Shown: positions 1 to 7,554 of the stretch, piece by piece | Numbering within the stretch: position 1 is the first letter of the stretch | Layout: every line of letters starts with the position of its first letter | Assembly (NCBI GenBank): GCA_964519595.1 | Contig: CAZFJN010000016.1 | Location: 1 to 37,209 of the forward strand | From: JANRKF01 sp964519595 | GTDB taxonomy: Bacteria; Pseudomonadota; Alphaproteobacteria; Rickettsiales; SXRF01 | Length of the DNA: 37,209 nt | Reading direction: 5' to 3' | Position numbers and translations under genes: made by a program | The notes under the pieces: model-generated | The model's database searches: none | What the model was told of the DNA's origin: nothing | What the model saw: the letters and a program-made list of their open reading frames with translations, nothing else

Positions 1-248
1 CGATTTTTATCTCATATATTGAACAAAAATACTTGGAATAAATACCAACTCTTGAGGTGCAATAGGTATATATGTAGAAATCGGAAACTTACAATAAAGT
101 GCTATCAAATATGCTTGAATATTAAATCTGAATTTTAGGGATTAGCTTTAAGGATTAGCTTTAAGGATTAGCTTTAAGGCTTAGTTTTTAAGGCTTAGTT
201 TTTAAGGCTTAATGTTAAATCTGAATATACGCTAAATATATAGTAAAT
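1..248. other. AT-rich leader region without a recognised gene
   Basis: No gene is visible here. The stretch is very AT-rich and contains the short tandem array listed at 141-207. It runs directly into the sulfotransferase-like gene at 249. No clear Shine-Dalgarno sequence or -35/-10 pair could be picked out. Confidence 0.5.
141..207. repeat. Tandem repeat, 13-bp then 14-bp units
   Basis: Three exact copies of ATTAGCTTTAAGG are followed by two exact copies of CTTAGTTTTTAAGG and a partial third. The two unit types are clearly variants of one another. The array lies about 40 bp upstream of the sulfotransferase-like gene and is one of many such arrays in the window. Confidence 0.9.
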
Positions 249-950
249 ATGCTGATAATTGGAATGCACAGAAGCGGAACTTCAGCAATTGCCGGACTTA
301 TTGCCGCGCAAGGAGCTTATATTGCGCCAGAGAGCCTGCTGTTGCCTGCCGGAAATGACAATCCGCATGGTTTCTGGGAAAGGCAGGACGCTCTTGCTAT
401 TAACCGTAAGATAATGAAGGCGCAGAATTGCAACTGGCATTATATTCAAGGATTCAGCAGTGAAATTCCTATTGCCGAGAATTTAAAAACAGAGCTGAGA
501 TTATGCGTTGATGATTTGCAGTCAAAGCCAGTATTTGCACTTAAAGATCCGAGATTATGCCTGACTATGCCTTACTGGTTGCCGTATTTCCGGCAAATGC
601 CGCTTATTGTTTTTGCAGTTCGTCATCCTGCAGCAATAGCGCAATCATTGTTGCAGCGTAATAATATGCCGCTAATGCAAGGTTTGTTGTTGTGGGAAAA
701 ATATATAAGCTATGCGCTGGAAAATATTAGCAAATATAACGCAAAAATTATCAGCTGTCGATATGAGGATTTAATTGATAATCCGGAACAAGAAGCAGCA
801 AGGCTGCATAAAAAAATAGCTGAATTTTATCCGCTTTTAAAATTGCCGGAATCACTGAGAATTTACAAAACAGCGCCACAAAGAACAATCGACAATAATA
901 TCATGACAAAACAACAGCAGAATTTGTATAATATACTTCTGGAATTATAA
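249..950 (+). CDS. Sulfotransferase-family P-loop protein
   Basis: The 233-aa protein probably transfers a sulfuryl group from PAPS to a sugar, lipid or protein acceptor; the acceptor cannot be told from sequence. A 5'-phosphosulfate-binding P-loop, GMHRSGTSA, lies at residues 5-13. ALKDPRLC near residue 97 and VRHPAAIAQSLLQRN near residue 123 correspond to the 3'-phosphate-binding Arg/Ser region of the family. The ATG at 249 puts the P-loop at the extreme N-terminus as usual; no signal peptide or membrane segment is seen. No good ribosome-binding site precedes it. The gene stands alone between tandem-repeat regions, convergent with the LytM-factor gene. Its last bases, including the stop, are duplicated in the following 24 bp. 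Family assignment is good; the substrate is unknown. Confidence 0.75.
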   Translation: MLIIGMHRSGTSAIAGLIAAQGAYIAPESLLLPAGNDNPHGFWERQDALAINRKIMKAQNCNWHYIQGFSSEIPIAENLKTELRLCVDDLQSKPVFALKDPRLCLTMPYWLPYFRQMPLIVFAVRHPAAIAQSLLQRNNMPLMQGLLLWEKYISYALENISKYNAKIISCRYEDLIDNPEQEAARLHKKIAEFYPLLKLPESLRIYKTAPQRTIDNNIMTKQQQNLYNILLEL

Positions 951-1040
951 TTTCTTCTCCGTCTGGAATTATAATTTTTTATCCGTTTATTAGACGTTTA
1001 TTAGATGTTTATTAGATGTTTATTAGATGTTTATTAGAAT
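938..1040. repeat. Duplicated gene end plus 11-bp tandem array
   Basis: Positions 938-961, which contain the last codons and stop of the sulfotransferase-like gene, are repeated with two mismatches at 962-985. From 985 an 11-bp unit (GTTTATTAGAT and variants) is repeated about five times to 1040. The array fills the space between two convergent genes. Confidence 0.88.
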
Positions 1041-1060
1041 TTATCAGATTTTATTGGATT

Positions 1061-2083
1061 TTAGTTTTTTGCCAATTTGCGATCAAGATTTATCAGCGGA
1101 TCAACAGCTTTGCCGCCTTTTCGCAGCGAGAAATATAGCTGTGGTTCTTTTACATTACCACTGCTTCCGACATAGCCGATTATGTCGCCTTGTTTGACGC
1201 GATCATATTTTTCAACAGCATAGCGTGCAAGATGCGCGTAAGTTGTGGTTTTGCCGCCGGAATGTTTTAATATTATCATCTTGCCGTAGAATTTGAGCTT
1301 ATTATCTACATAAACAGCTTCGCCGTCGGCAACCGCCCAGACTGGCTCTCCTTCTGCTGCGGCGATGTTAATTCCTTCGTTAGATTTATTGCCGTTATTT
1401 CCTGTGTCGCCAAATTTATTGATAATATTACGGCTGGAAAGCGGCCAGATCAGAGCTTCTTTTGACCAGCGTGATGCGCCAGAATCTGTAGATTTTTCTG
1501 CAGATTTTTCTGTAGATTTTTCTGCAGCTTTCTCATCTGTAGCTTGTTCATCATAATTTACCTCATTCTGAGCTTTGCTTTCCGCAATCTTTTCATCTTT
1601 GAGATCAGAAACTGATATTTGTCCAAAGCCGAAAGAAGAGCTGTTATCTGCGCCATTATCCGCCGCGTTATCGGCAACGCTTATATTGCTGCTATTAATG
1701 CTATTGCTGCTATTGCTACGCCCTCCTGATGCCGGCTCAAGATTGCTGAAAGAGCTTGATGAATTTGCCGAATTTGCTGAAGCGACAGTTCCTGACATTG
1801 CTTTATTCTGTGAAGATAATGATCTGGCATATTGCATTTTGCCGTTGCGGCTGAAATTCTCATGTCCGCGCAGTTCAACGGTTGTCTGCGGTTGTGTGCA
1901 AGCGGAAATTGTCAGAAGTGCGAATAAAAGGAAAGAAAGCACAATGAATGAAGCCGCTTTCGACAATAGCGCAATAGAAATATCAGGAAAAAAGAACGAA
2001 TCAGTAAGGTTGTTATTAAGGCTATTATTGAGACTATTATTGAGGTTATTATCAAGACTATTATGATGTCTTAGATGAAGCAT
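1061..2083 (-). CDS. NlpD/EnvC-like lipoprotein with degenerate LytM (M23) domain
   Basis: A 340-aa envelope protein. After an unusual low-complexity N-terminus (LNNS repeats, residues ~10-26) there is a hydrophobic stretch (~43-61) ending in a lipobox ISAC, so a lipoprotein is likely. A Ser/Asn/Ala-rich linker (~90-210, with SSNS and AEKSTEKS repeats) leads to a C-terminal LytM/M23 fold (GINIAAAEGEPVWAVADGEAVY ... KTTTYAHL ... GDIIGYVGSSG). The M23 zinc ligands are missing: the usual HxGxD is NEGIN and the usual HxH is PQLYF. It is therefore more likely an amidase activator like NlpD/EnvC than a peptidase. Placement next to pcm and surE matches the NlpD neighbourhood. The true start is uncertain because the N-terminal repeat lies between the ATG and the lipobox. 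Confidence 0.75.
   Translation of the reverse strand: MLHLRHHNSLDNNLNNSLNNSLNNNLTDSFFFPDISIALLSKAASFIVLSFLLFALLTISACTQPQTTVELRGHENFSRNGKMQYARSLSSQNKAMSGTVASANSANSSSSFSNLEPASGGRSNSSNSINSSNISVADNAADNGADNSSSFGFGQISVSDLKDEKIAESKAQNEVNYDEQATDEKAAEKSTEKSAEKSTDSGASRWSKEALIWPLSSRNIINKFGDTGNNGNKSNEGINIAAAEGEPVWAVADGEAVYVDNKLKFYGKMIILKHSGGKTTTYAHLARYAVEKYDRVKQGDIIGYVGSSGNVKEPQLYFSLRKGGKAVDPLINLDRKLAKN
1488..1535. repeat. 12-bp tandem repeat inside the LytM-factor gene
   Basis: Four units related to GTAGATTTTTCT lie end to end and encode the (A/S)EKST linker repeats of the LytM-factor protein. The 12-bp period keeps the reading frame. Confidence 0.85.
2012..2059. repeat. 12-bp tandem repeat at the start of the LytM-factor gene
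   Basis: Four units related to ATTATTGAGACT (plus-strand reading) lie end to end and encode LNNS-type repeats before the signal peptide. The array may have extended the N-terminus or moved the original start codon. Confidence 0.85.
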
Positions 2084-2251
2084 ATGACTATTGTGAGTTG
2101 TGACTAATTGTCAATTTGTGATTGTTGCTGCTTGTTTGTAATGATTTTGTAAGATTACTATGTAAAATTATCATCTAACAAGCATAATCAACATAACAAA
2201 CAGCTAGCATTTCATTGTTAAAATAAGGTTAATGCTAATTAATTGCAGTCG

Positions 2252-2929
2252 CTAAATCAGCGGCACAAAACGAACGCTCATCATATTCTCGCTACTTATT
2301 TCACCATTTCTGTTTTTGCGAATTTTTGTTAGAGTCTGCGATTCTGCGTTGCCGCCGAGAGGAATTACCATAATACCGCCAGGAGCAAGCTGCTCTAAAT
2401 AGCATTCAGGAATATTTTCCGTTGCCGCTGTAACTATGATTCTTTCAAAAGGCGCGGCGTTTTTCCAGCCTTTACTGCCGTCTGCGCGCATTGTCACAAT
2501 ATTGCGTAAACCTAATTCACGGAAACGTTCTTCTGCTACAATCAGCAGATCTTTTTGTCTCTCGATAGTATAAACCATGCGCGTCATTTTTGCAAGAATC
2601 GCCGCCTGATAACCTGAGCCTGTTCCTATTTCTAAAACGCGCATTCTATCTTGCAGTTCAAGCGCCTGCGTCATTGCTGCAACCACAGTCGGCTGGCTGA
2701 TAGTTTGCCCTCCGGAAATAGGCAGCGCCGTATCGTCATAAGCATATTCACGGAAAGTTTCATCAACAAAGAATTCGCGTGGAATCTGTTCAATCGCCGA
2801 TAAAACCGCCATATCACGAATTCCGTTATTACGCAGCTGCATAATAAGGCGCAGACGATTCGGCAACATCTCATCGCCGGCGAAGGCGTACATGAACAAA
2901 TCAGGAGAGGTGTTTGTTTGTATTTGCAC
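2252..2929 (-). CDS. pcm: Protein-L-isoaspartate O-methyltransferase
   Basis: Repairs age-damaged proteins by methylating L-isoaspartyl residues with S-adenosylmethionine in the cytoplasm. The 225-aa protein has the family hallmarks: REFFVDE and ALPISGGQTISQPTVVA before the AdoMet site, the glycine-rich motif VLEIGTGSGYQAAIL around residues 94-108, and a C-terminal APGGIMVIPLG segment. The longest start is GTG at 2929; an ATG at residue 13 would shorten the poorly conserved N-terminus, and no strong ribosome-binding site decides between them. It follows surE by about 54 bp on the same strand, the usual surE-pcm pairing. Downstream, 168 bp without a gene separate it from the LytM-factor gene. 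Confidence 0.93.
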   Translation of the reverse strand: MQIQTNTSPDLFMYAFAGDEMLPNRLRLIMQLRNNGIRDMAVLSAIEQIPREFFVDETFREYAYDDTALPISGGQTISQPTVVAAMTQALELQDRMRVLEIGTGSGYQAAILAKMTRMVYTIERQKDLLIVAEERFRELGLRNIVTMRADGSKGWKNAAPFERIIVTAATENIPECYLEQLAPGGIMVIPLGGNAESQTLTKIRKNRNGEISSENMMSVRFVPLI

Positions 2930-2983
2930 AGAAATATTCTTTAATTCTATATGATTAAATAATGGTTACAAAATTGCGAAGTT

Positions 2984-3787
2984 TTATAGAATGCCATTAT
3001 CAAAATCCGCCAAGGTTTTATAATCAGTCATGTCCATTGCAATTGGCGTAATAGTAATAAATTTCTGGCGCAGGAAATCAACATCAACATCAGGAATTTC
3101 CGGCGTATCGTCGCGCTCTCCGCCGAGCCAGTAATATGGTCTGCCTTTTGGATCAACTCGTTCTGAAAGCTGCACATTGACTTTTCTTTTGCCTTGCGCG
3201 CATGGTTTGATTCCTTTGATCATCCGCTCAGCGCAATTGGGAAAATTGATGTTAATCAGGCGATCTTTTGGCCATGATCTTAAAAGAAGTTTTTTGATGA
3301 TTTCCGGCGCTTTATTCTCCGCCGCTTTCCAATGTGGTAATTCCTGATCATCACAAGCAAGACTCAAGGCTATTGAAGGCAAGCCAAGAATAGAGCCTTC
3401 CATAGCGGCGGCTATTGTTCCTGAATAAGTGACGTCATCGCCGACATTAGAACCTTTATTTACTCCGGAAAGCAATAAATCAAATTTCTGCCGTGAAGGT
3501 AAAATCTGCTTTACGGCAAGCAATACGCAATCTGTTGGCGTGCCGCTTACCGCGTAACGTTTTGCTGATATTTTTCGTACACGAACAGGCGTATGCAGAG
3601 TAAGAGAATGACCAGCGCCGCTTTGTTCAGTTTCTGGCGCGACAATCCAGACATCATCGCTTAATGAAGCGGCTATTTTCTCGAGAGATTTAAGACCATC
3701 AGCTTCTATACCATCATCATTAGAAAGCAGAATTCGCAACGAGCGATTAGCGGTTGTTTGTGATTTATAAGAGTTGTTTTTATTCAT
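2984..3787 (-). CDS. surE: 5'/3'-nucleotidase SurE
   Basis: SurE is a metal-dependent phosphatase acting on nucleoside 5'- and 3'-monophosphates, associated with stationary-phase survival. The 267-aa protein has the metal-binding N-terminus ILLSNDDGIEADGL (residues ~19-32) and the conserved SGVNKGSNVGDDVTYSGT and AAAMEG motifs in the middle. About 18 residues precede the first beta strand, a modest extension; ATG at 3787 is the only Met before the core. It sits 23 bp downstream of serS and upstream of pcm, so the three are probably cotranscribed. Confidence 0.95.
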   Translation of the reverse strand: MNKNNSYKSQTTANRSLRILLSNDDGIEADGLKSLEKIAASLSDDVWIVAPETEQSGAGHSLTLHTPVRVRKISAKRYAVSGTPTDCVLLAVKQILPSRQKFDLLLSGVNKGSNVGDDVTYSGTIAAAMEGSILGLPSIALSLACDDQELPHWKAAENKAPEIIKKLLLRSWPKDRLININFPNCAERMIKGIKPCAQGKRKVNVQLSERVDPKGRPYYWLGGERDDTPEIPDVDVDFLRQKFITITPIAMDMTDYKTLADFDNGIL

Positions 3788-3810
3788 ATTTTTTTATTCA
3801 GTAGATATTT

Positions 3811-5094
3811 TTATTTCGTAGCATGAATGACATCAAGATCAAGCATATATGGTTTAAGCGCTTCAGGAATTTTTATGCTACCGTCAGCTTGCTGATAATT
3901 TTCAATAATAGCGACCATTGTCCGGCCAATTGGCAATCCGGAACCGTTTAATGTATGAACATAAGAAATTTCTTTTGTTCCTTTGCTTTTATAACGCGCC
4001 ATCATGCGCCGTGCCTGGAAAGCGCCGCAATTGCTACAGCTGGAAATTTCACGATAAGAATTCTGGCCAGGCAACCATACTTCAATATCATAAGTTTTCT
4101 GCGCGGAAAATCCCATATCGCCGGAACAAAGCAATATTACGCGATAAGGCAGGCCAAGCTTCTGCAACAATGATTCTGCCTGTGCAGTCATGCGCTCATG
4201 TTCTTCCTGCGATTGCTCAGCAGTGGTTATGGAAACCATTTCCACTTTGCTGAATTGATGCTGGCGAATCATGCCGCGCGTGTCTTTGCCGGCAGCGCCT
4301 GCTTCTGAGCGGAAACAAGGAGTATATGCTGTCATTCTAATCGGCAGTTTTTCTTCTTCAAGAACAGAATCAGCAACAAGGTTAGTGAGCGGAATTTCCG
4401 CAGTTGGAATTAGATAAAAATCATTTGTGGTTTTAAACAAATCTTCTGCGAATTTAGGCAAGTTGCCAGTTCCATAAGGCGCATTTTCCTTAACTATGAA
4501 AGGCGGCGCGACTTCCAAATATCCGGCGGCGACGTTATTATCGAGAAAAAAGGCGGCCAGAGCGCGTTCCATTCTGGCCAGAGCGCCTTTTAACACCACA
4601 AAGCGCGCGCCGCTTAATTTTGCCGCCGCTTCAAAATCCATAAGCCCTAGCTGTTCGCCAATTTCATCATGCAGCTTTGGCGTAAAATCAAATTGTGGTT
4701 TTTTGCCGACTACACGTATTTCCTTATTGTCGTGTTCATCTTTTCCTTCCGGAACATCAGCAGCAGGAAGATTTGGCATAGTTTCCAGCAACGTTTCAAG
4801 CTCGCCTTTGCCTGCCGCAGTTCCTGCCAGTTCTGCTTCAAGAGCGGCAATAGCATTATTATTATCTTTTGCCGCTGCTATTGCCGCCTCAGCTCCTTCG
4901 CCTTTGCGTTTTGCTTCGCCGATTTGCCTGGCAAAGCTGTTTCTCTTCGCCAGCAGTTCCTGCAATCTGGTTTGTGTTGCTCGTTTTGCTTCATCAAGCT
5001 GCAAAATATGTGCTGATTGCGGCGACAATCCACGACGCTTAAGCGCTTCATCAAATAGTTCAGCATTCTGGCGGATAAATTTTATATCGTGCAT
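3811..5094 (-). CDS. serS: Serine--tRNA ligase
   Basis: Charges tRNA-Ser with serine. The 427-aa class II synthetase begins with the long helical tRNA-binding arm (residues ~1-110, MHDIKFIRQNAELFDEALKRRG...). The catalytic domain follows, with TAEIPLTNL, motif 2 FRSEAGAAGKDTRGMIRQHQF, and motif 3 NGSGLPIGRTMVAIIENYQ near the C-terminus. Length is normal. The ATG overlaps the last base of the tatC stop (TAATG), indicating translational coupling at the end of the tatABC cluster. Confidence 0.97.
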   Translation of the reverse strand: MHDIKFIRQNAELFDEALKRRGLSPQSAHILQLDEAKRATQTRLQELLAKRNSFARQIGEAKRKGEGAEAAIAAAKDNNNAIAALEAELAGTAAGKGELETLLETMPNLPAADVPEGKDEHDNKEIRVVGKKPQFDFTPKLHDEIGEQLGLMDFEAAAKLSGARFVVLKGALARMERALAAFFLDNNVAAGYLEVAPPFIVKENAPYGTGNLPKFAEDLFKTTNDFYLIPTAEIPLTNLVADSVLEEEKLPIRMTAYTPCFRSEAGAAGKDTRGMIRQHQFSKVEMVSITTAEQSQEEHERMTAQAESLLQKLGLPYRVILLCSGDMGFSAQKTYDIEVWLPGQNSYREISSCSNCGAFQARRMMARYKSKGTKEISYVHTLNGSGLPIGRTMVAIIENYQQADGSIKIPEALKPYMLDLDVIHATK

Positions 5095-5846
5095 TATTGA
5101 TAACCTTTTTCTATTTTTCTTCTGCTACAAAATATTATAGCCAGTTCGTACAGTACGTAAAGAGGCACGGAAAGAGCTATCTGACTAAAAATATCCGGCG
5201 GAGTTATAAAAGCAGCGATAGTTACTATGCCAACAATTGCGTAACGGCGACCATTTTTAAGAGTTTCAAGCTGCATAACTCCACTTTTAACCAGCAAAAC
5301 CATAATTACCGGAAGTTGAAAAGAAATTCCGAAGGCGATAATCAAATGCATAACAAGGCTCAAATAATCAGAGACTTTTGCTTCTAACATTATCGGCAGC
5401 GATTCATTAGCGTTAATGGTTTCAAAACCAAGAAAGAATTTCCATGCTGCCGGAAAAACAAGATAATAAACAAAGGCAGCGCCAACGAGAAATAATAAAG
5501 GCGCGGCAATCAGATATGGTATCATCGCGCGGCGTTCTGAGAGATAAAGTCCTGGCGCGATAAAGCGGTAAAGCTGAAAGGAGAAGAGCGGAAAAGAAAC
5601 AATAAATCCGGCAAATACGGCAAGGCGTAAATATGTAAAAAACGCTTCCGTAAGGCTTGTGTAAATCATGCGCCGCGACTGACCATCTGGAAAAGCCTGC
5701 GCCAGCGGATCAACCAGAAATGAATAAATATCTGCCGCCAGAAAGTAGCAAACAACGCTGGCAATAAAAAAACCGCTCAGACATATAATCAGGCGCTTTT
5801 TAAGCTCAATAAAATGCGCTATCAGCGGCTGCCTTGCAAAGCTCAT
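5094..5846 (-). CDS. tatC: Sec-independent protein translocase TatC
   Basis: TatC is the polytopic receptor of the twin-arginine translocase, which exports folded proteins and recognises RR signal peptides. The 250-aa protein shows the N-terminal HFIELKKRLI signature (consensus HLxELRxR) and about six hydrophobic segments, with the periplasmic loop around SLTEAFFTYLRLAVFAG, where the conserved SLTEAFF sits. A positively charged C-tail, CSRRKIEKGYQ, follows the last helix. It overlaps tatB by 4 bp (ATGA) upstream and touches serS by 1 bp downstream, so expression is tightly coupled. Confidence 0.96.
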   Translation of the reverse strand: MSFARQPLIAHFIELKKRLIICLSGFFIASVVCYFLAADIYSFLVDPLAQAFPDGQSRRMIYTSLTEAFFTYLRLAVFAGFIVSFPLFSFQLYRFIAPGLYLSERRAMIPYLIAAPLLFLVGAAFVYYLVFPAAWKFFLGFETINANESLPIMLEAKVSDYLSLVMHLIIAFGISFQLPVIMVLLVKSGVMQLETLKNGRRYAIVGIVTIAAFITPPDIFSQIALSVPLYVLYELAIIFCSRRKIEKGYQ

Positions 5847-6121
5847 AAACCACCATCATCACTTTTTTGAGTTTTATGCACAGGCAGCTGATAAGCTTCA
5901 TAGAGCTTGCCATCATCGCCGCGAATCATCTGAACATCGTCTTTAATTCCAGATTCTTCCGCTATATCATCAAAGATTTTACGAATATCTGTAGTAATTT
6001 TTTTTACAGCGCGCATGGTTTTTGCCAAAAAACGAAGCAGTTGCGGTAATTCACGAGGTCCTATGAATATTATCGCTACAACTACTATCAGCAACAATTC
6101 CGCTAAGGAAATGTCAAGCAT
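5843..6121 (-). CDS. tatB: Sec-independent protein translocase TatB
   Basis: TatB partners TatC in the substrate-binding complex of the Tat translocase. The 92-aa protein opens with MLDISLAELLLIVVVAIIFIGP, i.e. the single N-terminal membrane helix with the conserved internal Glu (residue 8) and the GP hinge (residues 21-22). An amphipathic helix (RFLAKTMRAVKKITTDIRKIFDDI) and an acidic tail follow. It is short for TatB but complete. It lies between tatA, 80 bp upstream, and tatC, with which it overlaps by 4 bp. Confidence 0.92.
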   Translation of the reverse strand: MLDISLAELLLIVVVAIIFIGPRELPQLLRFLAKTMRAVKKITTDIRKIFDDIAEESGIKDDVQMIRGDDGKLYEAYQLPVHKTQKSDDGGL

Positions 6122-6201
6122 TCAAATCCTCGCATTTAAAATGATAATCTTTGTTAAATGGCAATTTTTGCAAATCAGACAATGATTGCAAAATATTATG
6201 T

Positions 6202-6357
6202 TTATTTCTTTTCCAGATCATCATCAGATTTTAGTCCTTCACGCAATGAACGAACGCCCTTGCCTATTTCGCCCATAACGCTGGCGATACGGCCTTTGCC
6301 AAAAACGATTAAAACTATCAGCAAAACAAGTAAAAGGTGCGAAAAACTAAAGCCCAT
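6202..6357 (-). CDS. tatA: Sec-independent protein translocase TatA (short)
   Basis: TatA forms the size-variable pore of the Tat system. This small gene encodes only 51 residues. A membrane helix (SFSHLLLVLLIVLIVFGKGR, residues ~4-23) is followed by the FGKGRI hinge, where many family members have FGPKKLP, and a short amphipathic helix (VMGEIGKGVRSLREGLKS) with the GxGxxxRxxR-like pattern. The acidic/basic tail usually seen in TatA is reduced to DDDLEKK. The ATG at 6357 is preceded by GGAG on the minus strand about 7 bases away. The position directly before tatB and tatC supports the call. TatE-like function cannot be excluded. Confidence 0.88.
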   Translation of the reverse strand: MGFSFSHLLLVLLIVLIVFGKGRIASVMGEIGKGVRSLREGLKSDDDLEKK

Positions 6358-6359
6358 AA

Positions 6360-6535
6360 CGTCTCCTCTGATTTTGTAGCGAATTTTATAGCGAATTTTT
6401 TAGCTGATTTTGTTGATGATTTTTTATTTGATTTCTTATCTGATTTTTATCAAAACTTTTCAGATTGTTTTATAGCTGATTTTATATCTGGTTTTTCAGC
6501 TAATTTATAGCTGATTTATAGTTTATTGTAGCTTA
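6360..6535. repeat. Degenerate AT-rich tandem repeat region between nagZ and tatA
   Basis: About 175 bp are built from variants of TAGCTGATTTTATATCTGATTTT-like units of roughly 12-13 bp, too diverged for exact unit boundaries. On the minus strand they resemble the last bases of nagZ (AAATCATAGCTAAA against AAATCAGCTATAAA). In many alphaproteobacteria scpA and scpB lie at this position; nothing of them is visible. Confidence 0.65.
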
Positions 6536-6558
6536 TTCATGAATATTTATTGTTTTAG

Positions 6559-7554
6559 CTATGATTTGAGCATTTCTGCCAGTTCTTTTCTGGCTTCATT
6601 AGCATCAAAAACTGTTTCTGTCAGTGGCAATTTCATTGCTTTTTTTGCGCGTTGCTCGCTATTTCCGGACAGAATCGGCAGTTCTTTTGCTATTTCAAGC
6701 ATTTCCGACATATTGCCGTTGCAATGCAAAACCACATCACAACCGGCGGCGAGAGTTTTTTTAGTTCTTTCACAAAAATCTCCGCGCATTGCCTTCATTG
6801 AAAGATCATCGCTCATTAATAAGCCTTCAAAGCCAATTTCGTTACGAATAATGGAAATCGCACGCGAGCTGGTAGTTACCATATTTTCTTCATCAATAGC
6901 TGAATATAAGACATGCGCGGTCATTGCCATAGGAAGATCATTCAACGCTTTAAACGGCATAAAATCAGTAGCCTCCAGCTCGGCAAGCGGCGTATTCACA
7001 ACCGGCAAGTCAAGATGACTGTCTAAACTGGCGCGACCATGTCCTGGAATATGTTTAAGAACTGGAATTATTCCGCCGTCCATAAGGCCGTTAGCCATTG
7101 ACCGTGCATGTGCGATTACCGTTGCCGGATCATTTCCATAAGCGCGATCGCCAATGACCTCATGCGCTCCTTCCTGCCTTATATCCGCAACCGGAGCGCA
7201 ATTAACGGTAATTCCCAGCGAGCGCAACTCTTGTGCAATAAGGCGAGCATTTAAATATACAGCGCGGCGCGAATCACCTTCAGCCTTCGCCAACCTCGCC
7301 GCCGCAGGAAATTCCGGCCAGTTCGGCGGCTTAAGGCGAGCGACACGCCCTCCTTCCTGATCAATTAAAATCGGCAACCGCGCAAAGCCGCTGATTGAAT
7401 ATAATTCATCAATTAGATTTCTGATCTGTTCCGAAGATACGCAATTACGCGCGAATAAAATAAAGCCGTAAGGATTTACGTCTCTAAAGAAATCCCTCTC
7501 TTCAGGCAATAAGCTGGTAGAAGCGCAGCCGAATATTGCCGCTGCAACATTCAT
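6559..7554 (-). CDS. nagZ: Beta-N-acetylhexosaminidase NagZ
   Basis: A cytoplasmic family-3 glycoside hydrolase that removes N-acetylglucosamine from muropeptides during cell-wall recycling. The 331-aa protein has the NagZ signature KHIPGHGRASLDSHLDLP (residues ~163-180), which carries the catalytic His on a flexible loop, and the nucleophile Asp in LLMSDDLSMKAMRG (~246-259). Substrate-binding elements IDQEGGRVARL (~64-74) are present. Length is normal. The ATG overlaps the stop of the preceding SPOR gene by 4 bp, so the two are translationally coupled. Confidence 0.95.
   Translation of the reverse strand: MNVAAAIFGCASTSLLPEERDFFRDVNPYGFILFARNCVSSEQIRNLIDELYSISGFARLPILIDQEGGRVARLKPPNWPEFPAAARLAKAEGDSRRAVYLNARLIAQELRSLGITVNCAPVADIRQEGAHEVIGDRAYGNDPATVIAHARSMANGLMDGGIIPVLKHIPGHGRASLDSHLDLPVVNTPLAELEATDFMPFKALNDLPMAMTAHVLYSAIDEENMVTTSSRAISIIRNEIGFEGLLMSDDLSMKAMRGDFCERTKKTLAAGCDVVLHCNGNMSEMLEIAKELPILSGNSEQRAKKAMKLPLTETVFDANEARKELAEMLKS

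Noticed and set aside
1575..2066. Long plus-strand open frame opposite the LytM-factor gene
   Set aside because: Leucine/serine-rich low complexity produced by the antisense of the 12-bp repeats; the minus-strand gene has a signal peptide and a LytM domain.
4496..5140. 214-codon plus-strand open frame opposite serS
   Set aside because: Serine/alanine-rich antisense shadow of a well-supported serS.
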